From: Aquimarina macrocephali JAMB N27 | GTDB taxonomy: Bacteria > Bacteroidota > Bacteroidia > Flavobacteriales > Flavobacteriaceae | Length of the DNA: 64,000 nt | Assembly (NCBI RefSeq): GCF_000520995.1 | Contig: NZ_JACA01000001.1 | Location: 186,001 to 250,000 of the forward strand | Direction of reading: 5' to 3' | The notes under the pieces: generated by a model | Told to the model about the DNA's origin: nothing | What the model saw: the letters and a program-made list of their open reading frames with translations, nothing else | The model's database searches: none | Program-made: the position numbers and the translations under genes | Shown: positions 27,073 to 37,553 of the stretch, piece after piece | Layout: every line of letters begins with the position of its first letter | How positions within the stretch are numbered: position 1 is the stretch's first letter

Positions 27073-28260
27073 ATGAATTTTTCTGATGAGCGTAATTTTT
27101 CGAGCTATTTTATCATTATAGCTGTTTTAGTAATAACCGGTCTCGTTTTATGGAATACATCGTTATTCATGCAACGTCTTAAGGATGATGAACGAACTAA
27201 AGTTGAAATATGGGTGCAATCCCAGAAAGCATTAGATAGCGAACAATCCGATGACTATCTCGAATTATCTATTGTCATAAATACTACAAACAAATCTATT
27301 CCTATCATCATCACAGATTCTAAAGGTGATTTTATTAGAGATTCTTTAGGGAAACCTGATCCAAGTTATTTTAAAAATTTATCTAAAAATGAAGTAACAG
27401 ATGAAGATAAGCTTAAGTCATATTTAAAAACGTTAAAATCAGAAAATGACCCAATAGAACTCGATCTTAAAGATACCGTTCAATATATTTATTATGGAAA
27501 TTCGGATATTTTAAATAAACTGAAATATTACCCAATGACCATTGCCATCATTATATTTTTACTAATTGGAGTAATTTATTTCTTTTTTACCACCTCTAAA
27601 GCTAGTGAACAAAATAAACTATGGGCAGGTATGGCTAAAGAGACTGCTCACCAAATCGGCACACCATTATCCTCATTGGTAGGCTGGAACGAAATCCTTA
27701 AAACCGAAAATGTAAATCCAGAATATATCGTAGAAATAGAAAAAGATATTGAACGATTAAAGATAATTACAGAACGTTTTTCTAAAATTGGATCTATTCC
27801 CAACCTTGAAGATGTTGATATTGTAGAAGAAACCCGAAACGCTTATACATATCTTCAATCCAGGAGCTCTAAACTCATTAATTTTTCGCTTAATTTACCC
27901 GATAAACCTATTCAAGTATCATTAAACTCCCAATTATATAGCTGGACAATCGAAAATCTCGTAAAAAATGCTATTGATGCGGTACGAGGAAAAGGAGATC
28001 TTGAAATTGACCTTATAGATGATGCAAAACGGGTTTTTATACGAATTAAAGATACCGGTAAGGGTATTCCTAAAAGTAAGTTTACTAAAATTTTTGAGCC
28101 TGGGTATACATCTAAGAGCAGAGGATGGGGTTTAGGTTTGTCCTTATCAAAAAGAATTATAGAAGAATATCACTTAGGAAAAATTAAAGTTCTTAAATCC
28201 GATATTGGTAAAGGCACTACTTTTCAAATCACACTTCGCAAGTCTGGAGTTACTTCTTAA
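27073..28260 (+). CDS. Membrane sensor histidine kinase
   Basis: A 395-residue kinase with two membrane segments (about 12-32 and 157-177) enclosing a periplasmic sensor region. A short HisKA-type region follows with the phospho-acceptor in AKETAHQIGTPLSSLVGWNE (His near 195). The ATPase domain has N-box NLVKNAIDAV, G1 DTGKGIPKSKF and G2 GWGLGLSLSKRI. The HQIGTP H-box is a known Bacteroidota variant of HExxxP. No response regulator is adjacent, so its partner lies elsewhere. The signal is unknown. Confidence 0.9.
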   Translation: MNFSDERNFSSYFIIIAVLVITGLVLWNTSLFMQRLKDDERTKVEIWVQSQKALDSEQSDDYLELSIVINTTNKSIPIIITDSKGDFIRDSLGKPDPSYFKNLSKNEVTDEDKLKSYLKTLKSENDPIELDLKDTVQYIYYGNSDILNKLKYYPMTIAIIIFLLIGVIYFFFTTSKASEQNKLWAGMAKETAHQIGTPLSSLVGWNEILKTENVNPEYIVEIEKDIERLKIITERFSKIGSIPNLEDVDIVEETRNAYTYLQSRSSKLINFSLNLPDKPIQVSLNSQLYSWTIENLVKNAIDAVRGKGDLEIDLIDDAKRVFIRIKDTGKGIPKSKFTKIFEPGYTSKSRGWGLGLSLSKRIIEEYHLGKIKVLKSDIGKGTTFQITLRKSGVTS

Positions 28261-28342
28261 TCTTAAATTTTCCTAAAAGGGTATAACAATATTTTTTTCG
28301 CAACGTTATAGAATACCTATTTAACGCCAAATCTAAAACAAA

Positions 28343-28702
28343 GTGAAAACTGAGTATATTATTTTAAAAGAAACAACTCTTAACAATAATTGTCCAGAAT
28401 GTTACTCTACCGATGGCATGATACTTTCTTTCAAACAGCAAAGACTAAAATCGAAATTTCTGGTAAAAACCAAAAGCAATATTGTAGAAAGTATTAACTG
28501 TAACAAATGTGAAAATCAAATTTTTCCGGGACAGTGGACCACAGATATAGAAAGAGTCTATGATTATCATAAAAAAACAATCACTCGTCAATCTGGATCA
28601 TTACGTTTTACCAAATTGTTTTATATTCTATTACTTCTTGCGATCACTATAGCAGCTTTTCTGTATATCTATCTTTACAGGCCCGATCTTTTAGGAATCT
28701 AA
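28343..28702 (+). CDS. Hypothetical zinc-ribbon membrane protein
   Basis: Not recognised. The 119-residue product has two Cys pairs, CPECYS (near 14-17) and CNKCEN (near 50-53), that could hold a zinc ribbon, and a C-terminal membrane segment (about 91-110). It starts at GTG (28343); no in-frame ATG precedes the first cysteine pair. It overlaps the convergent thioesterase gene by 4 bp. A role in quality control or protein insertion would be guesswork. Confidence 0.6.
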   Translation: MKTEYIILKETTLNNNCPECYSTDGMILSFKQQRLKSKFLVKTKSNIVESINCNKCENQIFPGQWTTDIERVYDYHKKTITRQSGSLRFTKLFYILLLLAITIAAFLYIYLYRPDLLGI

Positions 28703-29109
28703 TATTGTTTCATAACCTCTCGTAATTCATCTGTAATCAGAAAGGTTTTATCTGTATTAAAATCAAAACAAACGGCTACATCGTGACCTTCTGCACAAAG
28801 TACACCCTCATCATTATACAATTGATGGTATAATCCAAAACTAGAGTTTTTAATAAAATCGACTTTAGTTTTAATTACTACATTTCCTGGAAAAAACAAA
28901 GGGTTTTTAAAATCACATCGGGTAGAAACCAACATAGGTCCCTTTTTAGTTTCGGCATATAATTTTGCCAAACCTGTTACTTCCCAAAATTGAACACGTG
29001 CACTTTGCATATATTTCATGAAATTTACATTGTTCACATGCTGATAGGTATCCATCTCACTCCAATCAATACGAAGTTGTAGAGATAATTTAAAATCAGA
29101 TTCTTGCAT
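28699..29109 (-). CDS. Acyl-CoA thioesterase (4HBT hot-dog family)
   Basis: A 136-residue hot-dog-fold protein. The catalytic region IDWSEMDTYQHVNNVNFMKYM (about 11-31) has the Asp of the 4-hydroxybenzoyl-CoA thioesterase/YbgC type. These hydrolyse acyl-CoA thioesters. The precise acyl substrate cannot be predicted. It follows a HIT-family gene by 6 bp and is probably in one transcript with it. Confidence 0.87.
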   Translation of the reverse strand: MQESDFKLSLQLRIDWSEMDTYQHVNNVNFMKYMQSARVQFWEVTGLAKLYAETKKGPMLVSTRCDFKNPLFFPGNVVIKTKVDFIKNSSFGLYHQLYNDEGVLCAEGHDVAVCFDFNTDKTFLITDELREVMKQY

Positions 29110-29115
29110 ATGTCT

Positions 29116-29505
29116 TTATAAATTCGAATGAATCTCTTTTGCCAGTGTTTTAAAATCAGACTCCGCCATAGAAATTTTATGCTGAAAAGTCATTTCTTTC
29201 ATTTCATTTAATGGAATTAAATGCACGTGTACATGAGGTACTTCTAAGCCTACAACGGCAATACCAACACGTTTACAAGAGACTGTTTTTTCTATAGCTT
29301 TAGCTACTTTACGAGAAAAGCGCATTAACTCCAGATATTCGTCTTCGGCCAGATCAAATATTTTATCTTCTTCTTTTTTAGGAATACAAAGTGTATGTCC
29401 TTTAGCATTTGGACTAATATCCAAAAAGGCGTAATAATTCTCATCTTCGGCCACTTTATACGATGGAATTTCGCCATTTACAATTTTAGTAAATAGGGTA
29501 GACAT
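29116..29505 (-). CDS. HIT family nucleotide hydrolase
   Basis: A 129-residue histidine-triad protein with the active-site motif HVHVHLIPL (about 95-103). Such proteins hydrolyse nucleoside phosphoramidates or AMP-lysine adducts (HinT-like). Length and layout match bacterial HinT. It is followed by the thioesterase gene after 6 bp; the upstream greA has its own terminator. Confidence 0.92.
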   Translation of the reverse strand: MSTLFTKIVNGEIPSYKVAEDENYYAFLDISPNAKGHTLCIPKKEEDKIFDLAEDEYLELMRFSRKVAKAIEKTVSCKRVGIAVVGLEVPHVHVHLIPLNEMKEMTFQHKISMAESDFKTLAKEIHSNL

Positions 29506-29574
29506 TAATTAAATTTTAGTTGGGTTACGGTTTTGGAAATATAGTTTATTTATCTGTAAGTCAAAACCATAAAA

Positions 29575-29604
29575 AAGCCTTTTTAAAAAAATTAAAAAAG
29601 GCTT
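29575..29604. terminator. Intrinsic terminator of greA
   Basis: A 10-bp inverted repeat (AAGCCTTTTT and AAAAAGGCTT) with a T-run on the minus strand. Confidence 0.75.
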
Positions 29605-29631
29605 GTAATAAAATCTAAAAAATTACTTCTT

Positions 29632-30108
29632 TTATTCTCTTGAAATCTCTACAACATCAAACTTCATAATCCCGTTAGGGACCTGTATTTCGGCTATTTC
29701 GCCAACACTTTTCCCTAAGAGACCTTTTCCGATAGGAGAATCTACAGATATTTTTCCTGTTTTAAGATCTGCTTCACTTTGTGCTACCAATTTATAGGTC
29801 ATTTCGGCACCATTAGTTTGATTTTTGATCTTTACAGTAGAATGTATAAGGGCTTTAGACGTGTCTAATTGAGATTCGTCAATTAAACGTGCATTTGAAA
29901 GAGTTTCTTCCATTTTAGAAATTCTCATCTCTAATAATCCCTGTGCCTCTTTTGCGGCATCATACTCGGCATTCTCACTTAAATCTCCTTTATCACGTGC
30001 TTCAGCTATTGCCTGAGAAGCTTTTGGGCGCTCTACATCCTTAAGTTGACCTAGTTCGTCTCTTAATTTTTTAAGCCCCTCTACAGTATAATAAGATACT
30101 TTGCTCAT
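29632..30108 (-). CDS. greA: Transcription elongation factor GreA
   Basis: Rescues backtracked RNA polymerase by stimulating transcript cleavage. The 158-residue protein has exactly the usual length. An N-terminal coiled coil runs from about 10 to 75, with the acidic tip in SENAEYDAAKEAQ (Asp/Glu near 41-44). The FKBP-like C-terminal domain carries ISVDSPIGKGLLGKSVGEIAEI. The frame is open 22 codons upstream, but MSKVSYYTVEGL is the family start, so the ATG at 30108 was chosen. Confidence 0.97.
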   Translation of the reverse strand: MSKVSYYTVEGLKKLRDELGQLKDVERPKASQAIAEARDKGDLSENAEYDAAKEAQGLLEMRISKMEETLSNARLIDESQLDTSKALIHSTVKIKNQTNGAEMTYKLVAQSEADLKTGKISVDSPIGKGLLGKSVGEIAEIQVPNGIMKFDVVEISRE

Positions 30109-30228
30109 AACTTCATCGTTTATATAAATACAAAAAATCCCATAAGAATGGGATTTGTTATTCAAAGATAACAAAAATTTTACTGAAGACTACAAATTTA
30201 CGTAATTTGCCAATACAATATTAGTGTT

Positions 30229-30660
30229 ATGAAAAAGACTTTATTTTTAGCAAGTGTTCTTTTAATTTTATCATGCAGTAGTGATGATAATGGAGACAAT
30301 AATCAATTTCTACCTCCTTCGAGTGTTAATTATCAAATCAATCTTAATTTACCTCAATTTAACCCGCTTAAATTTCCGAGTAATCATTTTGTAGATAACT
30401 CTGAAAACGGAAGTATTAAAGGAGTCATCATTTATAATATTGATAACACACAGTATTCTGCTTTTGAGCTTAGCGACCCTAATCATTCTCCTAGTTCTTG
30501 TTCTGCCCAGACAATAGATGGGATTACCTCGACTTGCAATTGTGATGATGGAAACAGTTACAATATTGTTACAGGACAACAAACCTCTGGTGATGGTCAA
30601 TTTGGATTAAGACGATATAGGGTGCGAAGAGAAGGAAATACGTTATTTATCTCTAACTAA
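30229..30660 (+). CDS. Rieske-like lipoprotein with degenerate cluster site
   Basis: A 143-residue predicted lipoprotein (MKKTLFLASVLLILSC, lipobox ILSC with Cys16). The C-terminal half follows the layout of small Bacteroidota Rieske-fold lipoproteins: GVIIYNIDNTQYSAFEL, then a Cys-rich turn, then YNIVTGQ, then GLRRYRVRREGNTLFI. The cluster ligands look degenerate: the second site reads CNCDDG where CxCHG would be expected, so no histidine is available. It therefore probably does not bind a [2Fe-2S] cluster. The family call is by eye and moderate. Confidence 0.6.
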   Translation: MKKTLFLASVLLILSCSSDDNGDNNQFLPPSSVNYQINLNLPQFNPLKFPSNHFVDNSENGSIKGVIIYNIDNTQYSAFELSDPNHSPSSCSAQTIDGITSTCNCDDGNSYNIVTGQQTSGDGQFGLRRYRVRREGNTLFISN

Positions 30661-30688
30661 TTATAAAAAGAAAAAAACCAGTATCTTT

Positions 30689-31099
30689 TTAATCTGTATC
30701 TTGTTTTTTTGAAATCACAACATTAAAAGACAGTAGAAAATCAAAATCCTTTAACTTAAATTCATATTCGTTCCATAATGAAGGCGCATATGTATATTCT
30801 GTTTTTCCTTGTAAACCATACCTGCAAACTTCTATTTTCCCACAATTATTCCCTTTAGAAAGCGATAACTGGATAGTAGTTTTTGTTGGACCACTGGTAC
30901 CGGGATATGGTGGGCGTTTATGAGAATAACCCGTTAATAGAATAGATAAAGAATCTGTAAGCATTACTGGTATATTAGGTTTTAATTCCACCAGTATTGG
31001 GTTTGTATACTTTATTGTTTCTGTATCCTGTTCTTGTTGAGCATAACTTGAATGGCTCCAAAAGAGAAGAAGAGAAATTACAGTAATTATCCTACTCAT
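30689..31099 (-). CDS. Hypothetical exported protein
   Basis: Not recognised. The 136-residue product has a signal peptide (MSRIITVISLLLFWSHSSYA) and a small predicted beta-rich mature domain with two Cys (NNCGKIEVCRYG), which may form a disulfide. It lies 74 bp downstream of thiH on the same strand but shows no link to thiamine. Confidence 0.6.
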   Translation of the reverse strand: MSRIITVISLLLFWSHSSYAQQEQDTETIKYTNPILVELKPNIPVMLTDSLSILLTGYSHKRPPYPGTSGPTKTTIQLSLSKGNNCGKIEVCRYGLQGKTEYTYAPSLWNEYEFKLKDFDFLLSFNVVISKKQDTD

Positions 31100-31173
31100 A
31101 AAAATAAAATTATATATCCATATTTACAATAGTGCTTTTTTTGGCCTTAAACCCGGGTTAAATATATTACAAT

Positions 31174-32286
31174 TTATTTCCAATTATAAGCCCAGTCTTT
31201 CCAAACGACTTCTAGCCCCTTATTTTTAAGCATTTTCACTACATCTCCTGTAGAACGTTCATCCGAAATTTCGAACTGTTCTAAAGATTGTGGCTCTACA
31301 ACATAACCTCCCGGATTAGTTTTGGATTCGGCACTTATAGAAGTGATTCCAAGATTTACAATATGTTCTCTAAATACTTCACTCTCTCGGGTAGACATAG
31401 ACAATTCTACATCTTCATCTAACAATCGAAAAGCACATATCAATTGCACCAAATCCGAATCTGTCATTTCTACTTTTGGCTCTAGTCCGCCACTGTATGG
31501 TCTTAGCCTCGGAAAGGATATCGAATATTTTGTTTTCCAATACGTTTTTTGCAAGTAGTTAAGGTGTAATGCTGTAAAAAAGCTATCTGCCCTCCAATCC
31601 TCTAGACCAAAAAGAGCTCCTAATCCTATTTTATGAATTCCTGCTTTACCTAATCGATCCGGTGTTTCTAATCGATAATCGAAATTAGATTTCCTTCCTT
31701 TTGGATGATGTTTTTTATACTCTTCTTTATGGTATGTTTCCTGGTACACTAATACTGCATACAAACCATTCTTGATCAATAGTTCATAATCAGACTGATC
31801 TAATGGTTGTATTTCTATAGTAATATTGGCAAACTTTGATTGTATGAGTTGTATTGCATTATTAATATAATCTACTCCTACTATTTTATTTGCCTCGCCG
31901 GTAACCAGAAGGATATGATCATATCCTTTTGATTTCAAAAAATCTACCTCCTCCAGAATCTCCTTATCGGTTAATGTTCTTCTCGGAATTTTATTAGTCA
32001 TACTAAACCCACAATACGTACATATATTTTGACATTCATTACTCAGATACATTGGAGTATACATCTGGATGGTGTTGCCAAAGCGTTTTTTAGTAGTATA
32101 GCTACTTATTTGCGCCATATGTTCTAGATATGGTTTTGCAGCGGGAGAAATTAGTGCTTTAAAATCTTCGAGGTCTCTTTTGGATTTGGCAAGAGCATTC
32201 GTAACATCTGCTTCTGTCTTAGAAAAGATACTGGAAAGTGTTTCATCCCAATCATATCGTTCGAATATATCTTTGAAACTATTCAT
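31174..32286 (-). CDS. thiH: 2-iminoacetate synthase (thiazole synthesis)
   Basis: A radical SAM enzyme that cleaves tyrosine to dehydroglycine (2-iminoacetate) and p-cresol; dehydroglycine is used by ThiG for the thiazole ring. The 370-residue protein has the SAM/4Fe-4S motif CQNICTYC (CxxxCxxC) in [12 protein letters not shown] near residue 83. Length matches ThiH. Its start overlaps thiG by 8 bp, so translation is coupled. The presence of ThiH instead of the glycine oxidase ThiO suits anaerobic or facultative use; this is known for the family. Confidence 0.96.
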   Translation of the reverse strand: MNSFKDIFERYDWDETLSSIFSKTEADVTNALAKSKRDLEDFKALISPAAKPYLEHMAQISSYTTKKRFGNTIQMYTPMYLSNECQNICTYCGFSMTNKIPRRTLTDKEILEEVDFLKSKGYDHILLVTGEANKIVGVDYINNAIQLIQSKFANITIEIQPLDQSDYELLIKNGLYAVLVYQETYHKEEYKKHHPKGRKSNFDYRLETPDRLGKAGIHKIGLGALFGLEDWRADSFFTALHLNYLQKTYWKTKYSISFPRLRPYSGGLEPKVEMTDSDLVQLICAFRLLDEDVELSMSTRESEVFREHIVNLGITSISAESKTNPGGYVVEPQSLEQFEISDERSTGDVVKMLKNKGLEVVWKDWAYNWK

Positions 32287-33049
32287 TCAAAAAACTCGTT
32301 AACGGGCTACTCGCCTCTGCATGCTGTCTAATAGGGGCTAATTTTGAATTATATGCCATATGACCAGCCTCTACAGCCATTTTAAATGCTTTTGCCATCG
32401 TTATTGGTTGCTGTGATACTGCAATAGCCGTATTTACCAATACGGCATCTGCACCAATCTCCATCGCTTGCGCTGCATGCGATGGGCTTCCAATACCTGC
32501 ATCTACGATTACAGGAACATTACTTTGATCTATGATAATTTCTAAAAACTCTAATGTCTTTAAGCCTTTGTTACTTCCTATAGGCGCACCTAGTGGCATC
32601 ACACATTGCGTTCCTACTTCTTCTAATCGTTTACATAAAACAGAATCTGCATGAATATAAGGCATGACCACAAATCCTTGTTTCACCAATTCTGAAGCTG
32701 CTTTTAAGGTTTCAATAGGATCTGGTAATAAATATTTTGGATCCGGATGAATCTCTAACTTTATCCAATTGGTCTCTAGTGCTTCTCTTGCCAATTGAGC
32801 AGCAAAGACTGCTTCTTTAGCATCCCGGACCCCAGATGTATTAGGGAGTAAATTAATTCGCGGATGATCCAAATGTTTTAAAATATCATCATTTTCATTA
32901 TTAACATCAACTCGCTTTAATGCTACCGTTACCAGCTCACTTTCTGAAGCAAGTAACGCTTCTTTCATTAATCCAGAAGAACTAAACTTTCCTGTTCCTG
33001 TAAATAAACGGGATGAAAATTCTTTATCTGCAATTTTTAATTTTTCCAT
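32279..33049 (-). CDS. thiG: Thiazole synthase
   Basis: Builds the thiazole phosphate moiety from 1-deoxy-D-xylulose 5-phosphate, dehydroglycine and ThiS-thiocarboxylate. The 256-residue TIM-barrel protein starts with [18 protein letters not shown] and contains the lysine-bearing [18 protein letters not shown] and the [19 protein letters not shown] segment. It overlaps thiH and follows thiE by 24 bp within the thi operon. Confidence 0.97.
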   Translation of the reverse strand: MEKLKIADKEFSSRLFTGTGKFSSSGLMKEALLASESELVTVALKRVDVNNENDDILKHLDHPRINLLPNTSGVRDAKEAVFAAQLAREALETNWIKLEIHPDPKYLLPDPIETLKAASELVKQGFVVMPYIHADSVLCKRLEEVGTQCVMPLGAPIGSNKGLKTLEFLEIIIDQSNVPVIVDAGIGSPSHAAQAMEIGADAVLVNTAIAVSQQPITMAKAFKMAVEAGHMAYNSKLAPIRQHAEASSPLTSFLNE

Positions 33050-33073
33050 TTCTTAACGATTGGTCAATAGCTT

Positions 33074-33700
33074 TTAAACCATTATATTTTTTATAGATTC
33101 TATTTTTTTCTTCAAATTCACCTGGTTTGTCAATTCTCCCGAAATGGCAATTCCTGAAACTCCTGTCTGCATAAGTGCTGCAACATCCTTCTCTATAATT
33201 CCTCCAATCGCAATTATGGGTAATTCTAAATTTTGATTTTTCAATTTGGTAAGAATACTTGTGTAACCATCAATCCCTAATACTGGACTTAGTTTCTTCT
33301 TGGTTATTGTATGTTTATAAGGCCCAAGACCTATATAATCAACACCATCTTTACTATGTTGTAAGCAGTTTTCTATAGTATTTGCAGTACCGCCAATAAT
33401 AAAATTATCTCCCAGGATTTTTCGTGCCTCCCGAGGATTCATATCACTTAATCCCAAATGTATGCCATCGGCCAGAACAGCTTTTGCCACACTTACATTA
33501 TCATTGATAATCATAATTACATCATATTGATCACAGATATTTCTACATTGCAACGCTGTATTTAAATAAGTAGCCATATCAACCTCTTTAAGGCGTAGTT
33601 GTATCCATTTGCAACCAGCTTTACAAGCATTTTTTATGTTATCAAGATGCTCCTGTGGAGTTTTGCCTTGTGAGATATATTGTAAACCTACTTCTTTCAT
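33074..33700 (-). CDS. thiE: Thiamine-phosphate synthase
   Basis: Joins HMP diphosphate and thiazole phosphate into thiamine phosphate. The 208-residue TIM barrel has WIQLRLKEVD (near 32-41), INDNVSVAKAVLADGIHLG (near 86-104) and GLGPYKHTITK (near 143), the pyrophosphate- and thiazole-binding segments. It is the better ThiE candidate of the two ThiE-superfamily genes in the operon. It lies between thiD and thiG. Confidence 0.93.
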   Translation of the reverse strand: MKEVGLQYISQGKTPQEHLDNIKNACKAGCKWIQLRLKEVDMATYLNTALQCRNICDQYDVIMIINDNVSVAKAVLADGIHLGLSDMNPREARKILGDNFIIGGTANTIENCLQHSKDGVDYIGLGPYKHTITKKKLSPVLGIDGYTSILTKLKNQNLELPIIAIGGIIEKDVAALMQTGVSGIAISGELTNQVNLKKKIESIKNIMV

Positions 33701-33711
33701 AATCTTTATTA

Positions 33712-34488
33712 TTAAATTCTATGATATCCCAGCAAACTACTATTAGAAACCAGTACTTTTTCGGTATATCTTTTTCCTCTATAACAAGCTTTTATTAATG
33801 GAAATCCTAATGCCAAATATGTAGTAATTGCAGAAGAAAGTACGCAACCGCTTCCGTGTTTTTCTGATACATTTTGTCTTTTGGGATTAAACATAAAATT
33901 CTTTCCACTTGTAGTGAATAGTTCATCTTTTCCAACTGCTTCTTTTCTATGCCCTCCTTTTAGAAAAAGATTAGTTCTACTAGAGATATAAGCAATTGTT
34001 TCTTTGATAGTTTTACTTGAGTACAACTTCTCTATTTCATTATAATTTGGTGTCAAAAGGTAGATTTTATCTAATACAGTCTCAAACTGTTTCTCGATAT
34101 TATCCTGATCATCTGAATTGTCGTTAGAAGAATGAAAATCAAAATCCGAACTAGACTTTAATACCGGGTCTAAAACAATTTTAATGGCATTATTTTTTTC
34201 TAATAAAACATCAATAATTGTATTAAGTATTTTCCAACTCTTAACGATTCCTATTTTTACATACGCTATTTCAAAACGATCAAATAGTATTTCTACTTGA
34301 CTTTTTATCACATCAATATCGACCCAATAACATGTTTTGAATTCAACATCATTCTGGATAGTATTTGCAGTACAAACAGACAAACCATAGCCCTTTAATG
34401 CTTCAATCGTTTTAATATCTGCAGTAAGTCCGGCTCCGTTTGACGGGTCAAAACCTGCAATAGTAAGTACATACGGTCTTTTTACCAT
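33712..34488 (-). CDS. thiD: Hydroxymethylpyrimidine/phosphomethylpyrimidine kinase
   Basis: Phosphorylates HMP and HMP phosphate to HMP diphosphate. The 258-residue ribokinase-fold protein begins VLTIAGFDPSNGAGLTADIKT, the ThiD signature, and has the C-terminal anion-hole GSGCVLSSAI. Length is normal. There is an atypical acidic insertion (SSNDNSDDQDN) near residue 120. It is 11 bp upstream of thiE and co-transcribed. Confidence 0.94.
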   Translation of the reverse strand: MVKRPYVLTIAGFDPSNGAGLTADIKTIEALKGYGLSVCTANTIQNDVEFKTCYWVDIDVIKSQVEILFDRFEIAYVKIGIVKSWKILNTIIDVLLEKNNAIKIVLDPVLKSSSDFDFHSSNDNSDDQDNIEKQFETVLDKIYLLTPNYNEIEKLYSSKTIKETIAYISSRTNLFLKGGHRKEAVGKDELFTTSGKNFMFNPKRQNVSEKHGSGCVLSSAITTYLALGFPLIKACYRGKRYTEKVLVSNSSLLGYHRI

Positions 34489-34506
34489 TCTTATTAAGAA
34501 TCAACT

Positions 34507-35109
34507 TTAAATAGTTTGTATCGTTTTAAGTTTATCATAAATCATTTTGAAGCTTTTTAATGAATCCTCTGTATTCCATATCCCGCCTAAAACACCGACT
34601 CCTCTATACCCCAGATCAAATGTTGCTTGCAATGTGTTTTCATTAATCCCACCCATTCCTATAACAAATTCATCTAGATCATTGACATCAAATCCTTTTC
34701 CTTTATATCCCGCTTTAGAAATTGAACCAAAAACGGGACTCAACAAAACATATTCAAAATCAACAAGACAGTTTTTAATATCCTCTTTAGAATGAAAAGA
34801 GCTGCTTATTTTAAAACCTTTCGTTTTATAATCATTAACATACTCTTCTAATTTTTCTTCTAAATCTAGTCGTGGTTGTTCCTGAATATGAGTTCCTCTC
34901 AAATTAAATTCTTCGCATAACTCATGAAATTGATGTACCATAATACGGCTATGGTATTTTGTGTCAATTTGGTTGAGCAAAGTTCTATACCCTTCTACAT
35001 CTAATGTTGGTTTGCGAAAATGCAATATCTCCAGACCATTATCGAAAAGTTTATTGATTTTACCTGCTTCGTTCTCTAATTCTCGTTCTGAGGTTAATAT
35101 GATTAACAT
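34507..35109 (-). CDS. ThiE/TenI-like protein of the thiamine operon
   Basis: A 200-residue TIM-barrel protein of the thiamine-phosphate-synthase superfamily (LHFRKP near 30, HQFHELCEEFNLRGTH near 60, VLLSPVFGSISKAGY near 124). Compared with the ThiE at 33074-33700 several pyrophosphate-contact segments are altered. This suggests a TenI-like role, thiazole tautomer isomerisation, which speeds thiazole formation but is not a coupling enzyme. Such a second ThiE-like gene is frequent in Bacteroidota thi operons. The exact role is inferred. Confidence 0.75.
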   Translation of the reverse strand: MLIILTSERELENEAGKINKLFDNGLEILHFRKPTLDVEGYRTLLNQIDTKYHSRIMVHQFHELCEEFNLRGTHIQEQPRLDLEEKLEEYVNDYKTKGFKISSSFHSKEDIKNCLVDFEYVLLSPVFGSISKAGYKGKGFDVNDLDEFVIGMGGINENTLQATFDLGYRGVGVLGGIWNTEDSLKSFKMIYDKLKTIQTI

Positions 35110-35189
35110 AGGTTTTATATATTAGGTTTCGGCGCTCAAATATCAGATATCAGTAAATTATAGAAACCTGATGTCTTGATTACTATGAT

Positions 35190-37061
<1,872 letters not shown>

Positions 37062-37126
37062 TCAGGTTTTGATTATACTCTTTGCTATTAGTTTTTTATG
37101 ATATTCTTAATGATCTATAATTAATC

Positions 37127-37327
37127 CTATCCGCCTTGAGTGGCTTTTATAATTACTATATCATCATCGTTTTCAATCATTGTCTGTTCCCATTTTTCTT
37201 TAGAAACGACTTTATTATTAATAGCAATAGCAATTCCGTTAGGAACAATATCCAATTGTTCTAACAGTTTTTTTATTGAGCTATTTTTTAAAATTAATTG
37301 AGATTGATTGTTAACGTTTACGGTCAT
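37127..37327 (-). CDS. thiS: Sulfur carrier protein ThiS
   Basis: A 66-residue ubiquitin-fold sulfur carrier. The C-terminus ends in Gly-Gly (ATQGG), which is thiocarboxylated and delivers sulfur to ThiG. It is the first gene of the operon, directly after the TPP riboswitch. The activating enzyme ThiF (or MoeB) is not in the window. Confidence 0.94.
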   Translation of the reverse strand: MTVNVNNQSQLILKNSSIKKLLEQLDIVPNGIAIAINNKVVSKEKWEQTMIENDDDIVIIKATQGG

Positions 37328-37379
37328 CTTTTTTAGATTAATTCCATAAACCTTAGGTCCTAATTGCCTAAATAGAGAA

Positions 37380-37406
37380 GAAAAATCACATCTATAAAAA
37401 ATGTGA
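37380..37406 (-). promoter_or_regulatory. Possible expression platform of the thi riboswitch
   Basis: On the minus strand a 6-bp stem (TCACAT and ATGTGA) with a 9-base loop is followed by TTTTTC. It lies between the aptamer and thiS, where a riboswitch-controlled terminator is expected. The stem is short, so this is tentative. Confidence 0.45.
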
Positions 37407-37411
37407 CATTT

Positions 37412-37494
37412 ACTTTTCCCTTCGTCGGTACTAACCGCATCAGGTTCAAAGGGTATTTCTCAGACCTAACCGAAGTTAAGGACACCCCTAAAGT
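37412..37494 (-). ncRNA. TPP riboswitch (thiS operon)
   Basis: The reverse complement contains the conserved THI-box pieces in order: AGGGGTGTCC, GTCTGAGA, ATACCC, TGAACCTGATGCGGTTAG and CGAAGGGA. The outer ACTTT/AAAAGT ends can pair as P1. It precedes thiS and controls the whole thi operon; in this class TPP binding lowers expression. Confidence 0.95.
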
Positions 37495-37512
37495 TTATGT
37501 TATAAAAGTAAT

Positions 37513-37550
37513 AAAACTCAAGTTTAAAATTACTTTTAAACTTGAGTTTT
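37513..37550. terminator. Intrinsic terminator
   Basis: A perfect 16-bp inverted repeat (37513-37528 and 37535-37550) built around ACTCAAGTTT, with T-runs on both strands. It ends the TonB receptor transcript and insulates the thi operon. Confidence 0.85.
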
Positions 37551-37553
37551 TAA

